From JACCZX01 sp963824935 (lineage in GTDB: Bacteria; Pseudomonadota; Gammaproteobacteria; Burkholderiales; Burkholderiaceae_F), in assembly GCA_963824935.1 (NCBI GenBank), contig CAWGRF010000023.1:186001-250000 (forward strand): a stretch of DNA of 64,000 nt. Direction: 5' to 3'. Position 1 is the stretch's first letter. Every line of letters starts with the position of its first letter. The position numbers and the translations under genes were made by a program. The notes beneath the pieces are model-generated. The model was not told the origin of the DNA. It was given only the letters and a program-made list of their open reading frames with translations, and ran no database searches. Shown here piece by piece: positions 16,733 to 25,267 of the stretch.

Positions 16733-18790
16733 TCACTTCAGAACGCGAAACAGATTGTGGTGCGCATCGGTAAACGTTTTCAAATCTGCGCGATCTTCGA
16801 TCGGAGTGGCGACGTAACGCAGCTGATCGGCCTGCAATAACGATTTGTTTCGCGTCACCAGTATTTGATCGGTGGCCGACAACCAATACTCGGGCCCCGT
16901 TCGAAAGCCTGGTACATCGGAGACCAGAACGGCCTGCATGTCGAACTCGCTCGCGAGCCGCTTCACCACCGGCATCAGGTCGATGTACCGATTGGTCGCC
17001 TGAAACACGATGACGCCATCTTCTGCAAGGTGTCGTACGTACAGTGCCATCGCCTCGCGCGTCACCAGATGCATCGGAATGGAGTCGCCCGCGAAGGCGT
17101 CGATGCCCAGAACGTCGAACCGCTGCGGCGCCGCGCGTTCGAGACTCAAGCGTCCATCGCCGAGCACTACTGAGATCCTGGCCGCGGAATCGTGCAAGAA
17201 GGTGAACTCATCGTTCGCCACATCGACCACTCGCGGACTGATTTCGTAGAACACGAACTCATCGCCTTTGCGTCCGTACGATGCAAGCACGCCGGCGCCG
17301 AGCCCGACGATGCCTACCTTGCGGGGCTGCGGACGCAGCGCGTTCAGCGCCTCGAAAAGCCTCCCATAGCCCGATGATGGTCCGAAGTAGTCGCTCGGCT
17401 GATTGCGAAATTGATCACCGAGCAGCTGACCGCCATGCACAATGGCACCGTGCAGCATCGAGCGATACGGCGCCGGGTCGGCGCGGTCGCGCGTGCGCAC
17501 GACGCCGTAAAAATCGCGCTGAATGACGCGTGTGTCGCGCGCATACTCCTGCGCGCCGCGCACCGAAAAAAATGCGGTCACGCTGAAGATCGCGATTCCG
17601 GCCAGCCGCCATGCGCCCCGCAATCGAAGCGACAGCAACAACGCAAGCAACACAAGTGCAATGTTGATTTCGATGTAGCCGTGCAATACCAGCGGCGCAA
17701 CGATCGCGATCAGTACTGCTCCGAGCGCACCGCCAACCGAAAGCATCAGATAAAAGCGCGTCAGCCAGCGCGGATCGGGCTTCATGGCAGCCAGTTCACC
17801 GTGGCAGAACATGCACGCGACGAACAGTCCCGCGAAGAACACCGGCGCAGCCAGCTTCAGCTCGAGCGACGGAATCAGCGCTGCCATTGACGGCGCCAAC
17901 GCCGCAAGCGCCGCGATGACGAGCCAGCGCTTATACCAACGCGGATGGTCGAACGTCAGAATGAAGCTCAGCAGGTACAGCGACAGCGGCAACACCCACA
18001 AAAATGGCACGCTCGCGATGTTTTGCGTGACGTGGTTGGTCACGGCAAGCAGCATGATCGACGCCATCGCCGCAAGGACGAGCCATGTGAGCTGCGTCGA
18101 CCAACTCGGCGCTGCAGCCGTATCTAACGTCGCGTGCAGCGCCGGCCGTACGTCACCGTGAGCGCGCACAGCCGTCATTGAAGCCCATGCCATAACCGCG
18201 CACAGCAGCGCGAACGCACCGTATGCGACCGACCATGCCCAGCCGAGCTCGATCAGGCCGAACCATGGTTCGAGCAGAAATGGAAATCCAAGCAGCGCCA
18301 GCAGCGACGCGAGATTCGACAGCGCGAACAGCCGATACGGGACGACGCTGCGAAACCGCCGCCAGTACCACGATTGCAGCAGCGGCGTCGTAGCCGACAA
18401 CAAGAAGTACGGCAGGCCGATCGTGACCGTCAGCAACAGCAGAATTCGGACGATCGGCTGCTCATCGCCGCGCGGCTTCCACTCGGGCGACGCAAGAATC
18501 GGCAGTGTGGCGAGTGACAGCACCAGCAGGCTTATGTGCAGCAGCGTTTGCCGCTTCACGCCCAAGCGCGTCGTCAGATCGGCGTACGCGTAGCCGGCAA
18601 GCAAGATCGATTGAAAGAACACAAGCGCGGTGGCCCAGACCGCCGATGATCCACCAAACCAGGGCAGGATCTGCTTGGCGATCAACGGTTGCACGAGGAA
18701 CAGCAGAAACGCCGACAAGAAAATCGTGGCGGCGTACGGCAGAACGACAGCCCGAGGGGGCGCGTCAAGAGGTGATGCGACTACGGACAT
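16733..18790 (-). CDS. Membrane protein fused to a spermidine-synthase-like domain
   Basis: A 685-residue fusion. The first about 430 residues form some 12 or more membrane segments, beginning YAATIFLSAFLLFLVQPLIAKQ with the conserved FGGSSAVW loop. The last about 250 residues are a spermidine-synthase/methyltransferase fold with the nucleotide motif VGIVGLGAGVLASYG and the acidic EISPRVVD. This arrangement is widespread and annotated as fused MFS/spermidine synthase; true aminopropyl transfer has not been shown for most members, and transport or methyl transfer are alternatives. The ATG at 18790 follows a TTG, both possible. It stands upstream of the glycerate kinase on the same strand. Confidence 0.88.
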   Translation of the reverse strand: MSVVASPLDAPPRAVVLPYAATIFLSAFLLFLVQPLIAKQILPWFGGSSAVWATALVFFQSILLAGYAYADLTTRLGVKRQTLLHISLLVLSLATLPILASPEWKPRGDEQPIVRILLLLTVTIGLPYFLLSATTPLLQSWYWRRFRSVVPYRLFALSNLASLLALLGFPFLLEPWFGLIELGWAWSVAYGAFALLCAVMAWASMTAVRAHGDVRPALHATLDTAAAPSWSTQLTWLVLAAMASIMLLAVTNHVTQNIASVPFLWVLPLSLYLLSFILTFDHPRWYKRWLVIAALAALAPSMAALIPSLELKLAAPVFFAGLFVACMFCHGELAAMKPDPRWLTRFYLMLSVGGALGAVLIAIVAPLVLHGYIEINIALVLLALLLSLRLRGAWRLAGIAIFSVTAFFSVRGAQEYARDTRVIQRDFYGVVRTRDRADPAPYRSMLHGAIVHGGQLLGDQFRNQPSDYFGPSSGYGRLFEALNALRPQPRKVGIVGLGAGVLASYGRKGDEFVFYEISPRVVDVANDEFTFLHDSAARISVVLGDGRLSLERAAPQRFDVLGIDAFAGDSIPMHLVTREAMALYVRHLAEDGVIVFQATNRYIDLMPVVKRLASEFDMQAVLVSDVPGFRTGPEYWLSATDQILVTRNKSLLQADQLRYVATPIEDRADLKTFTDAHHNLFRVLK

Positions 18791-19023
18791 CAACGCACTC
18801 GTGAGATCTCGAAGCGGTGATTATCTTCGATCGGAGCGTCGTCGCCGGGCACCGCTCGTCGGTGCCCGCGGCCTTGATGACTGAACCAGGCATCCGGCGC
18901 GTCGAATATTCCACACGCCGAGCGTCGCATAAGCACGCGCATTCGTCACCGCGCGTCCTTACTGTCTCATCACGCCGCAACATCGGGTTGCAGCGCAAAT
19001 CTGAGTACAAAAAGGAGTCAACA

Positions 19024-19161
19024 ATGAAACGCAATTCAATTATTGGCATGATCGCCGCCGTGCTCGTCGCCGCATTGACGGGTTGTGCGAGTATCTCCGA
19101 CGAATCGTTCCTATACACCGGAAACGAAGGTGTAGCGACCGAACGTGTCGGAGAGGGGTAA
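19024..19161 (+). CDS. Very small lipoprotein
   Basis: A 45-residue precursor with a clean lipobox, VLVAALTGC, so Cys21 would be lipidated and about 25 residues remain. AAGGAG precedes the ATG at 19024 at good distance. The mature part (CASISDESFLYTGNEGVATE...) has no family I recognise. A strong hairpin follows at 19177-19213. Size and context resemble entericidin-like or stress-linked lipoproteins, but the sequence does not show that. Confidence 0.7.
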   Translation: MKRNSIIGMIAAVLVAALTGCASISDESFLYTGNEGVATERVGEG

Positions 19162-19176
19162 TCCCCCCGTGGTGTT

Positions 19177-19213
19177 CTTGAAGTCGGGCCACCAATAATG
19201 GCCCGCTTTCAAG
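19177..19213. terminator. Long hairpin terminator between convergent genes
   Basis: CTTGAA (19177-19182) and CGGGCCA (19185-19191) pair with TGGCCCG (19199-19205) and TTCAAG (19208-19213), with a two-base internal mismatch. It is followed by a T-rich stretch and serves the lipoprotein gene; its stem also lies just past the cardiolipin synthase stop. Confidence 0.75.
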
Positions 19214-19226
19214 ATTTGTTTCTGCG

Positions 19227-20651
19227 CTAGAGAAGCGGACTGACGAGCCGCGTCAGGTTCTGGACCAATTCCTGTGCAAACGGACGCCTGCGCCATTGGT
19301 CGAGCGTGATCTGCTGCGAGGCCCGCATATAGCCTTCCTCTATCGCTACCAGCTGCGTCGCAATGTCTTGATCGAAAAACAGCGCGACCACTTCTTCATT
19401 CAGCTCGAACGAGCGCATATCGAGATTGCATGAGCCGATCCAGGCCATTTGGCCGTCGATCGAGACCGACTTCGTGTGCAGAAATCCTTCCCTGTACGCG
19501 TAAATTCGAACTCCAGCCAACAGCAGCGACTCGTAGTACGAGCGCTGTGCATTGCCGACGAAAAACTGATCGATGCGATCGTCGACGATCAGATGCACTT
19601 CGGCGCCACGATGCACCGCGGTTTCCATCGCATCCTGCAGCGATTGGCTCGGTATGAAATACGGCGTCGTCACGACGACCCGCCGCGTAGCAGAATAAAT
19701 CAGATTGACCGCCATACGCTGCGCGCGTTGTGTCGATGACGACGGCCCATTGGGAAGTACTTGCGCCGGAGTGTTGCCAGTGGCCGCCGGCGGCGGAAAC
19801 GCCTGTTCGCCGATGAACTCGCCGCTCTCTACGAACCAATCAGACCCGAACACCGCCTGCAACTGCAGCGCCGACGGGCCTTCGATGCGGACCATCAGTT
19901 CGCTGTAGGTCAGGCCCGGCTTGAAATCGGAACTCACCATGTTCTGCGAGCCGGTGTATCCGACGCGGCCGTCGATCACGACAATCTTTCGATGATTGCG
20001 CAGATCAAAGCGCGCGGTCTTGCGCCCGACTCTGACAGGCAACGCGATCCGCGCCGCCACACCAAGCGCGCGCAGCTTCGGCAGCAGCGTTCGAAGCGAC
20101 GGCCGTGATCCAAACGCGTCGACGAGCACGCGGCATACGACGCCGCGCGCGACTGCACGTCCTAGTGCCTCGATGACGATGGCGCTGCGAGCGTCGTCGC
20201 CGAAGATATAGAAGCACAGATGCACGTGCTGACGCGCTCGGTCGATATCGGCGGCGATGCGATCAATCGTGCCCGAGTAATCGGTCAGCAGCTCGACTGC
20301 GTTGCCGCCCAGGTTATCGAGCATGCCGAGATCCGTCGCAAGGCGCACGCTCGGCTGGTATTGCGGATCAACAACAGGGGCGGCAAGCTGCGGCAGCGCC
20401 TGCATCCGCTGCCGCACCGGTTCGATCAGGTGGAGGTATTCGGCGCGCCGCTCAATACGCCAACGCGGCAGCCGCGGACGCCCGATCAGCAGATACAGCA
20501 GCAGCCCGACCCACGGTACGAAGAAAATAAACAGCAGCCAGCCCTTGGCGGCGTCGGGCGAGCGACGGGTTGGAACGATCGGCAGCATCACCAGACGGAT
20601 GGCCCAGTCGCTGGCGATCAACAGCGCGGTCCAGAAGCCGGTCGTTTCCAT
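19227..20651 (-). CDS. cls: Cardiolipin synthase (ClsA type)
   Basis: A 474-residue inner-membrane enzyme of the phospholipase D superfamily that joins two phosphatidylglycerols to cardiolipin. Two N-terminal membrane segments are visible (about 8-25 and 38-58, the latter WLLFIFFVPWVGLLLYLLIG). Two HKD motifs follow: NHRKIVVIDGRVGYTGSQN near residue 218 and LHTKSVSIDGQMAWIGSCN near 393. It is at the usual length for ClsA. A second, ClsB-type gene lies at 56626-57939, so the organism would have at least two cardiolipin synthases. It appears monocistronic. Confidence 0.93.
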   Translation of the reverse strand: METTGFWTALLIASDWAIRLVMLPIVPTRRSPDAAKGWLLFIFFVPWVGLLLYLLIGRPRLPRWRIERRAEYLHLIEPVRQRMQALPQLAAPVVDPQYQPSVRLATDLGMLDNLGGNAVELLTDYSGTIDRIAADIDRARQHVHLCFYIFGDDARSAIVIEALGRAVARGVVCRVLVDAFGSRPSLRTLLPKLRALGVAARIALPVRVGRKTARFDLRNHRKIVVIDGRVGYTGSQNMVSSDFKPGLTYSELMVRIEGPSALQLQAVFGSDWFVESGEFIGEQAFPPPAATGNTPAQVLPNGPSSSTQRAQRMAVNLIYSATRRVVVTTPYFIPSQSLQDAMETAVHRGAEVHLIVDDRIDQFFVGNAQRSYYESLLLAGVRIYAYREGFLHTKSVSIDGQMAWIGSCNLDMRSFELNEEVVALFFDQDIATQLVAIEEGYMRASQQITLDQWRRRPFAQELVQNLTRLVSPLL

Positions 20652-20812
20652 GAACGCTCTTCGTGTACGCGAGCGTTGCGGCTCGCACGTGCACTCGACG
20701 CGATTAGTTGAACAAACGGGCTTGGCGCGGCCCGGCGCCCCCGTTTATAGACCAAAAAGACAAGCGACTGATTACCGCTCCCTAGTCTTGGGGGCGGCGA
20801 GTCGGCGCTGGA

Positions 20813-21848
20813 TCAACGACTGAGACTTAGTTCGTCGCCGAGCCGGTCAGTCGGCCAGCGCAGCTGGTCGCGCAGCGACGAAGTCATTGGCAGGTCGACG
20901 CGCAGATTGCGCGGCGGGATGGGCTGCAGAAACCATTTGTCGTGGAAGCGACCTACGACACCATCCAGCATCAAGCCCGCCAGGTGGCGGTCGACCGCCT
21001 GCTTGAATTCGGTATCTCCCTTGCGCAGAACGATCGCGATCGGCTCGAGAACGAGGAACGAGCCGACGATCGTCAGCTGCGAAGGATCTTTTGACTTCGC
21101 TCGCTGCGCGGCCAGCAATACGTCAATCGTCGCAAACGCATCGACTTCGCCACGCTCGACCGCCTCGCGCGCTTCATCGTAGGTCTGATAGTCGACCATT
21201 ACCGTACCGCGCAGAATCCCGCCGTCGATCTTCTGCTTCAACAGCGGGACCGAATTGGTGCCCGGCACAACGGAAATGCGACGCCCGACCAGATCCTCGA
21301 TGCCGCGGACCTTCGAATCGGCGCGCACCAAGAAGCGCGGGCCGGAAAAGTGGTACGGCATCGCGTAGTCGACCGTCTTACGGCGCGATGGATCATTGAT
21401 CGTCGTGCCGCACTCCATGTCGGCCTTGCCGCTGTTGACGACGTCGAATCGGGTTTTCGCGCTGACTTCCACAAAAGCGACGCGCAATGGCTTCTTCAAC
21501 TCGCGCTCCATCAGCCGCACGATCTCGCGGCAGATGTCGATACCGTAGCCGATCGGCTGCTTATTCTCGTCGAGATAGGCGAAAGGAATCGCGTCGGGGC
21601 GGTGCGCAATCGTGACAACGCCGGTGTCACGGATCTTTGCGAGCGTGGGCGGCAGCTTGGGCGCGGAGGGATCTGTCGATTTCGAGTCGCTCGATTTCGC
21701 GTCTGTCGATTTCGCGTCCGTCGATTTCGCGTCCGCCGACTTCGCGGGCGCACCTGCCGGCTGCGCAATCGCATGACCTGGGACGGACTAGAGCGAGTGC
21801 AACCACGAGGCCGCTAAGCAAACGAGTGAAGCGCATTGCAAGGTTCAT
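20813..21848 (-). pseudogene. Amino acid ABC transporter substrate-binding protein (second copy), frameshift in the signal peptide
   Basis: The mature frame carries a family 3 solute-binding protein: IRDTGVVTIAHRPDAIPF near its start, then YGIDICREIV, SGKADMECGTT and the C-terminal PIPPRNLRVDLPM, which resembles the end of GltI (ARIPPRNINMNFP type). A start in this frame is missing. An ATG at 21848 (or 21836) opens a signal peptide, FTRLLSGLVVALALV, in another frame. Removing one base around 21781-21790 joins it to PGHAIAQPAGAPAK. Between signal and domain is a Lys/Ser/Thr/Asp/Ala repeat linker. It lies 149 bases downstream of gltL on the same strand and probably supplies a second ligand specificity to the GltJKL permease. 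The indel looks like a sequence error. Confidence 0.8.
21678..21752 (-). repeat. Five tandem 15-bp units encoding a KSTDA-type linker
   Basis: Units start at 21678, 21693, 21708, 21723 and 21738, each close to GATTTCGCGTCCGTC on the plus strand, with a few changes in the outer units. They encode repeats of Lys-Ser-(Thr/Ala/Ser)-Asp-(Ala/Ser) in the second binding protein. Such repeats can vary in copy number by slippage. Confidence 0.85.
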
Positions 21849-21997
21849 ATTATGGATAGTGTGCGATCGCACGCTCGACGAAAACGCGCCAGAGTCTACG
21901 CCGTCACCGTCCGGTGTCGCGGCAAATTCGCGGCGATTTAGCGGCGATTTCGCACTTCTACCAGACAACCCGGCTACTTGACGATCACCGTTCAACG

Positions 21998-22732
21998 TCA
22001 GTGGTGCAGGATCTTCGAGAGGAAAAGCTGCGCGCGCTCCGACCTCGGCCGCCCGAAAAAATCGTCCTTCGATGCGTCCTCGACGATTTCACCCTTGTCC
22101 ATGAAGATCACACGATTGGCCACCTTGCGTGCGAACCCCATCTCGTGTGTGACGACCATCATCGTCATGCCCTCTTTCGCCAGCTGCACCATGACGTCGA
22201 GTACTTCGTTGATCATCTCCGGGTCGAGCGCGGACGTCGGCTCGTCGAACAGCATGCATATCGGGTCCATCGACAGCGCGCGCGCGATGGCGACCCGCTG
22301 CTGCTGGCCGCCCGACAGTTGGCCCGGAAACTTTGCCGCCTGAGTCGTCAAACCAACGCGGTCGAGCAGCTTCATGCCGCGCACGCTCGCTTCTTCCTTG
22401 TTGCGGTTCAGCACCTTGATCTGCGCCAACGTCAGGTTGTCGATGATCGTCAGGTGCGGAAAAAGCTCGAAGTGCTGAAACACCATGCCCACGCGAGCGC
22501 GTAGCTTCGGCAGATTGGTCTTTGGCGCGCCGACCGAGACACCGTCGACGGTGATGACACCTTTCTGAAACGGCTCGAGCGCGTTGACGCACTTGATCAA
22601 CGTTGACTTGCCGGAGCCCGACGGGCCGCAGACGACAATCACCTCGCCCTTTTCCACTGTCGTCGAGCAGTTGGTCAGCACTTGAAAACTGCCGTACCAC
22701 TTCGACACGTCCTTGCACTCGATCATCGCCAT
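21998..22732 (-). CDS. gltL: Glutamate/aspartate-type ABC transporter ATP-binding protein
   Basis: A 244-residue cytoplasmic ATPase of the polar amino acid uptake family. Walker A GPSGSGKST is near residue 36, the signature LSGGQQQR near 140 and Walker B MLFDEPTSALDPE near 160, followed by the switch His in VTHEMGFA. It drives import through the GltJ/GltK channel. The gltK stop is 15 bases upstream. Glutamate/aspartate as ligand is inferred from the whole gltIJKL order and the GltI sequence; close relatives carry glutamine or others. Confidence 0.92.
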   Translation of the reverse strand: MAMIECKDVSKWYGSFQVLTNCSTTVEKGEVIVVCGPSGSGKSTLIKCVNALEPFQKGVITVDGVSVGAPKTNLPKLRARVGMVFQHFELFPHLTIIDNLTLAQIKVLNRNKEEASVRGMKLLDRVGLTTQAAKFPGQLSGGQQQRVAIARALSMDPICMLFDEPTSALDPEMINEVLDVMVQLAKEGMTMMVVTHEMGFARKVANRVIFMDKGEIVEDASKDDFFGRPRSERAQLFLSKILHH

Positions 22733-22747
22733 TGCTTTGATGGCTCC

Positions 22748-23431
22748 TCAGCGGATGACTGCGATTTTTCTCTGCAGCATTTTGACCAGATACGACAGCG
22801 TGTAGCACAGCACGAAGTACACGACCGCCACGAACAGATACATCTCGACCAGCCGCGAATCGCGCTGCGCGATCTTCGACGCCGCACCGACGAAGTCGGT
22901 CGCGGAGATCACATAGACCAGCGACGTGTCCTGAAACAGGATAATCGTCTGCGTCAGCAGCACCGGGATCATGTTGCGAAACGCCTGCGGCAGGATCACC
23001 AGTCGCATCGACTGCCCGTACGTCAGGCCCAGCGCGTACGCCGAATACACCTGGCCGCGCGGAATCGACTGAATACCGGCGCGCATGATTTCGCAGAAGT
23101 ACGCGGCCTCGAACAAAATGAACGTGATGATCGCGGTGCGTTCGGCTCCGATCTGGATCGGCCGTTCAGACCCCGTGATTCCCTGCAGGATCTGCGGCAT
23201 CAGGAAGAAGAACCAGAAGATCACCAGCACCAGCGGAATCGAGCGCATCAGGTTCACATAGCCTGCCGCGATGTTCGACAGAATCTTGTTCGAAGACAAG
23301 CGCGCTAGCGCGAGCAAGGTGCCGAAGAACAACCCGCCCACCACTGAGGTCGCGGTCAACTGCAGCGTGTACTTCATTCCGTACCACAGATACGGCAGTG
23401 CGTTGATGACGATCGAGAAATCGAGATTCAT
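22748..23431 (-). CDS. gltK: Glutamate/aspartate-type ABC transporter permease GltK
   Basis: A 227-residue inner-membrane permease of the HisM/GlnP family. The N-terminal segment YTLQLTATSVVGGLFFGTL and the EAA loop region EIMRAGIQSIPRGQVYSAYA, which docks on the ATPase, are visible. It has about five membrane segments. The gene starts two bases after the gltJ stop, which points to coupled translation. It should form a heterodimer with GltJ. Confidence 0.92.
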   Translation of the reverse strand: MNLDFSIVINALPYLWYGMKYTLQLTATSVVGGLFFGTLLALARLSSNKILSNIAAGYVNLMRSIPLVLVIFWFFFLMPQILQGITGSERPIQIGAERTAIITFILFEAAYFCEIMRAGIQSIPRGQVYSAYALGLTYGQSMRLVILPQAFRNMIPVLLTQTIILFQDTSLVYVISATDFVGAASKIAQRDSRLVEMYLFVAVVYFVLCYTLSYLVKMLQRKIAVIR

Positions 23432-23433
23432 GG

Positions 23434-24159
23434 CTATTTCCCGCCGCTGATGTAGCCGGGCACCGCAACTTTTCGTTCGACGTACGCCATCACGCGGTTG
23501 GCGGTCATCGCGACGGCGATGTAAATCACAGTTGCGGCGGCAAACGCCTCGAAGAAGTTGAATGTGTACTCGCCGATTTCACGCGAGCGGAACGTCAGCT
23601 CTGCGAGCCCGATGGTCAGCGCGATCGACGAGTTCTTGATCAGGTTCATCGTCTCGCTCGTCAGCGGCGGGATGATGATGCGAAACGCCATCGGCAGCAG
23701 CACAAAGCGGTACACCTGCACCTGCGTCAGGCCGACCGCCATACCAGCGTTGCGCTGGCCGCGCGACAGCGACTGGATGCCGGCGCGAACCTGCTCGGCA
23801 ATCCGTGCCGATGTAAACAGACCAAGGCACAGGACCGCAGCGAGGAACTGCGCGTAAATCGGCTCGGTCGAGACCATCCAGTTTTTCAGCGGCGGGATGA
23901 ACTCGGGGATCACGTAGTACCAGAGGAACATCTGGACCAACAGCGGGATATTGCGAAACAGCTCGACCCAGGCGTTGCCCAGGCGCACCAACCAGGGCTT
24001 GTCGGTCGTGCGAATCGTGCCGACGATTGAACCGATGACTAGCGCGATGATCCAGGCCAGCGCAGAGATGGCCAGCGTCCAGTAAAACCCGGCGAGAATC
24101 CACTCCCAGTAGGCGCCATCGCCGTCTGGCGTTTGCTGCAGGAACACGCCCCAGTTCAT
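23434..24159 (-). CDS. gltJ: Glutamate/aspartate-type ABC transporter permease GltJ
   Basis: A 241-residue inner-membrane permease, paralogous to GltK. Visible are the opening MNWGVFLQQ, membrane segments such as LAISALAWIIALVIGSIVG, a conserved LVRLGNAWVELFRNIPLLVQ block and the EAA loop ARIAEQVRAGIQSLSRGQ. It lies 111 bases after gltI, the gap holding a leftward hairpin that probably lowers permease expression relative to the binding protein. Confidence 0.92.
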   Translation of the reverse strand: MNWGVFLQQTPDGDGAYWEWILAGFYWTLAISALAWIIALVIGSIVGTIRTTDKPWLVRLGNAWVELFRNIPLLVQMFLWYYVIPEFIPPLKNWMVSTEPIYAQFLAAVLCLGLFTSARIAEQVRAGIQSLSRGQRNAGMAVGLTQVQVYRFVLLPMAFRIIIPPLTSETMNLIKNSSIALTIGLAELTFRSREIGEYTFNFFEAFAAATVIYIAVAMTANRVMAYVERKVAVPGYISGGK

Positions 24160-24211
24160 TTGTAGTTCATGGACTGCCTCCGTCCCGAGGCGAAGCTTGC
24201 CGTAAAACGAA

Positions 24212-24240
24212 AAAGGCCGAAAGCACTGCTTTCGGCCTTT
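24212..24240 (-). terminator. Intercistronic terminator/attenuator after gltI
   Basis: On the minus strand a 12-bp perfect stem (24229-24240 with 24212-24223) closes a 5-base loop and runs into five T residues. It lies between gltI and gltJ. Partial termination here would give more binding protein than permease, a common design in ABC operons. Confidence 0.85.
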
Positions 24241-24270
24241 GCGTTCCCCGCGAAAGGGACCTAATACAGC

Positions 24271-25176
24271 TTACTGCACGCCCTTGTCGTTCGGGCTCTT
24301 GAACGCTTCCTTGATGGCGGGCGTCTGCGGGAAGTTCATATTGATGTTGCGCGGCGGAATCGCACTGGTAAACCACTTTGAGTAGATCTTGTCGATTTCA
24401 CCCGACTTGTAGACATTGCCCACGGCGCGATCGACCAGCGCCTTGAATTGCGGGTCCTCGCGGCGCAGCATCATGCTGTAGGGCTCGGTGCGCAGCGACT
24501 CGGGCAGGATCATGTATGCGCCGGGGTTCTGCTGATTCGCAATCTGGCCCGCCAGCAGGATGTCGTCCATGATGAATGCCTGGGCGCGATCGCTTGCCAC
24601 CAGTTGCATCGATTCTGCATGGTCCTTCGCCTGCAGTTCCTTGAAGTCGATTCCCTTGGCTTTCTCGTAGCCGCGCAACAGCGGAATCGAAGTCGTGCCC
24701 GACGTCGAGGCCACCGTCTTGCCGTTCAGATCGGCAAACGTCTTGATACCCGAATCCTTCTTGACCGCCGCCGATATGTTGACCACGAAGTAGGTCGGCC
24801 CAAAGGCCACCTGCTTTTGACGCTCGACCGAATTGGTAGTGGAGCCACACTCCAGGTCGATCGTGCCGTTTTGCAGCAACGGAATGCGGTTGGCCGACGT
24901 CACGGGCTGATACGCCACTTTCAGGTTGGGCAATTTGAGCTCGGCCTTGACTGCGTCAACCACCTTTGCGCACAAATCCATCGCATAGCCGACTGGCTGT
25001 TGCTTGTCATCGAGATACGAAAACGGAATGGACGATTCACGGTGACCGATCGTGATCGTTCCGGTGTCCTTGATCTTCTTCAGCGTGCCGGTGAGTTCCT
25101 GCGCATTCGCGCCCATTGCCATGGAACCCACAAAGCCCGCGCCTGCGATCGCCAGCAACAAGCGGGAAAGTTTCAT
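24271..25176 (-). CDS. gltI: Glutamate/aspartate periplasmic binding protein
   Basis: A 301-residue periplasmic solute-binding protein (family 3). The signal peptide covers about residues 1-25 (LLLAIAGAGFVGSMAMGANA). Typical blocks follow: GTITIGHRESSIPFSYLDD, GYAMDLCAKVVDAV, LLQNGTIDLECGSTTNSVER and the C-terminal IPPRNINMNFPQTPAIKEAF. The start at 25176 has AGGAG nine bases upstream. It is the first gene of gltIJKL, which is headed by an extended -10-like promoter candidate. Confidence 0.93.
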   Translation of the reverse strand: MKLSRLLLAIAGAGFVGSMAMGANAQELTGTLKKIKDTGTITIGHRESSIPFSYLDDKQQPVGYAMDLCAKVVDAVKAELKLPNLKVAYQPVTSANRIPLLQNGTIDLECGSTTNSVERQKQVAFGPTYFVVNISAAVKKDSGIKTFADLNGKTVASTSGTTSIPLLRGYEKAKGIDFKELQAKDHAESMQLVASDRAQAFIMDDILLAGQIANQQNPGAYMILPESLRTEPYSMMLRREDPQFKALVDRAVGNVYKSGEIDKIYSKWFTSAIPPRNINMNFPQTPAIKEAFKSPNDKGVQ

Positions 25177-25206
25177 ACTGTCAGTCTCCTGGAGGAATTC
25201 GAAATC

Positions 25207-25215
25207 AGTCTAGCA
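25207..25215 (-). promoter_or_regulatory. Candidate extended -10 promoter of gltI
   Basis: On the minus strand TGCTAGACT, an extended -10 (TGnTAnnnT) form, lies about 31 bases before the gltI start. No good -35 hexamer is present, as is usual for extended -10 promoters. Weak support otherwise. Confidence 0.35.
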
Positions 25216-25267
25216 AAACGATGTTCTTCGTCGCCGGTTGACGCTATGCGGCGAAACCCTGATAGCT

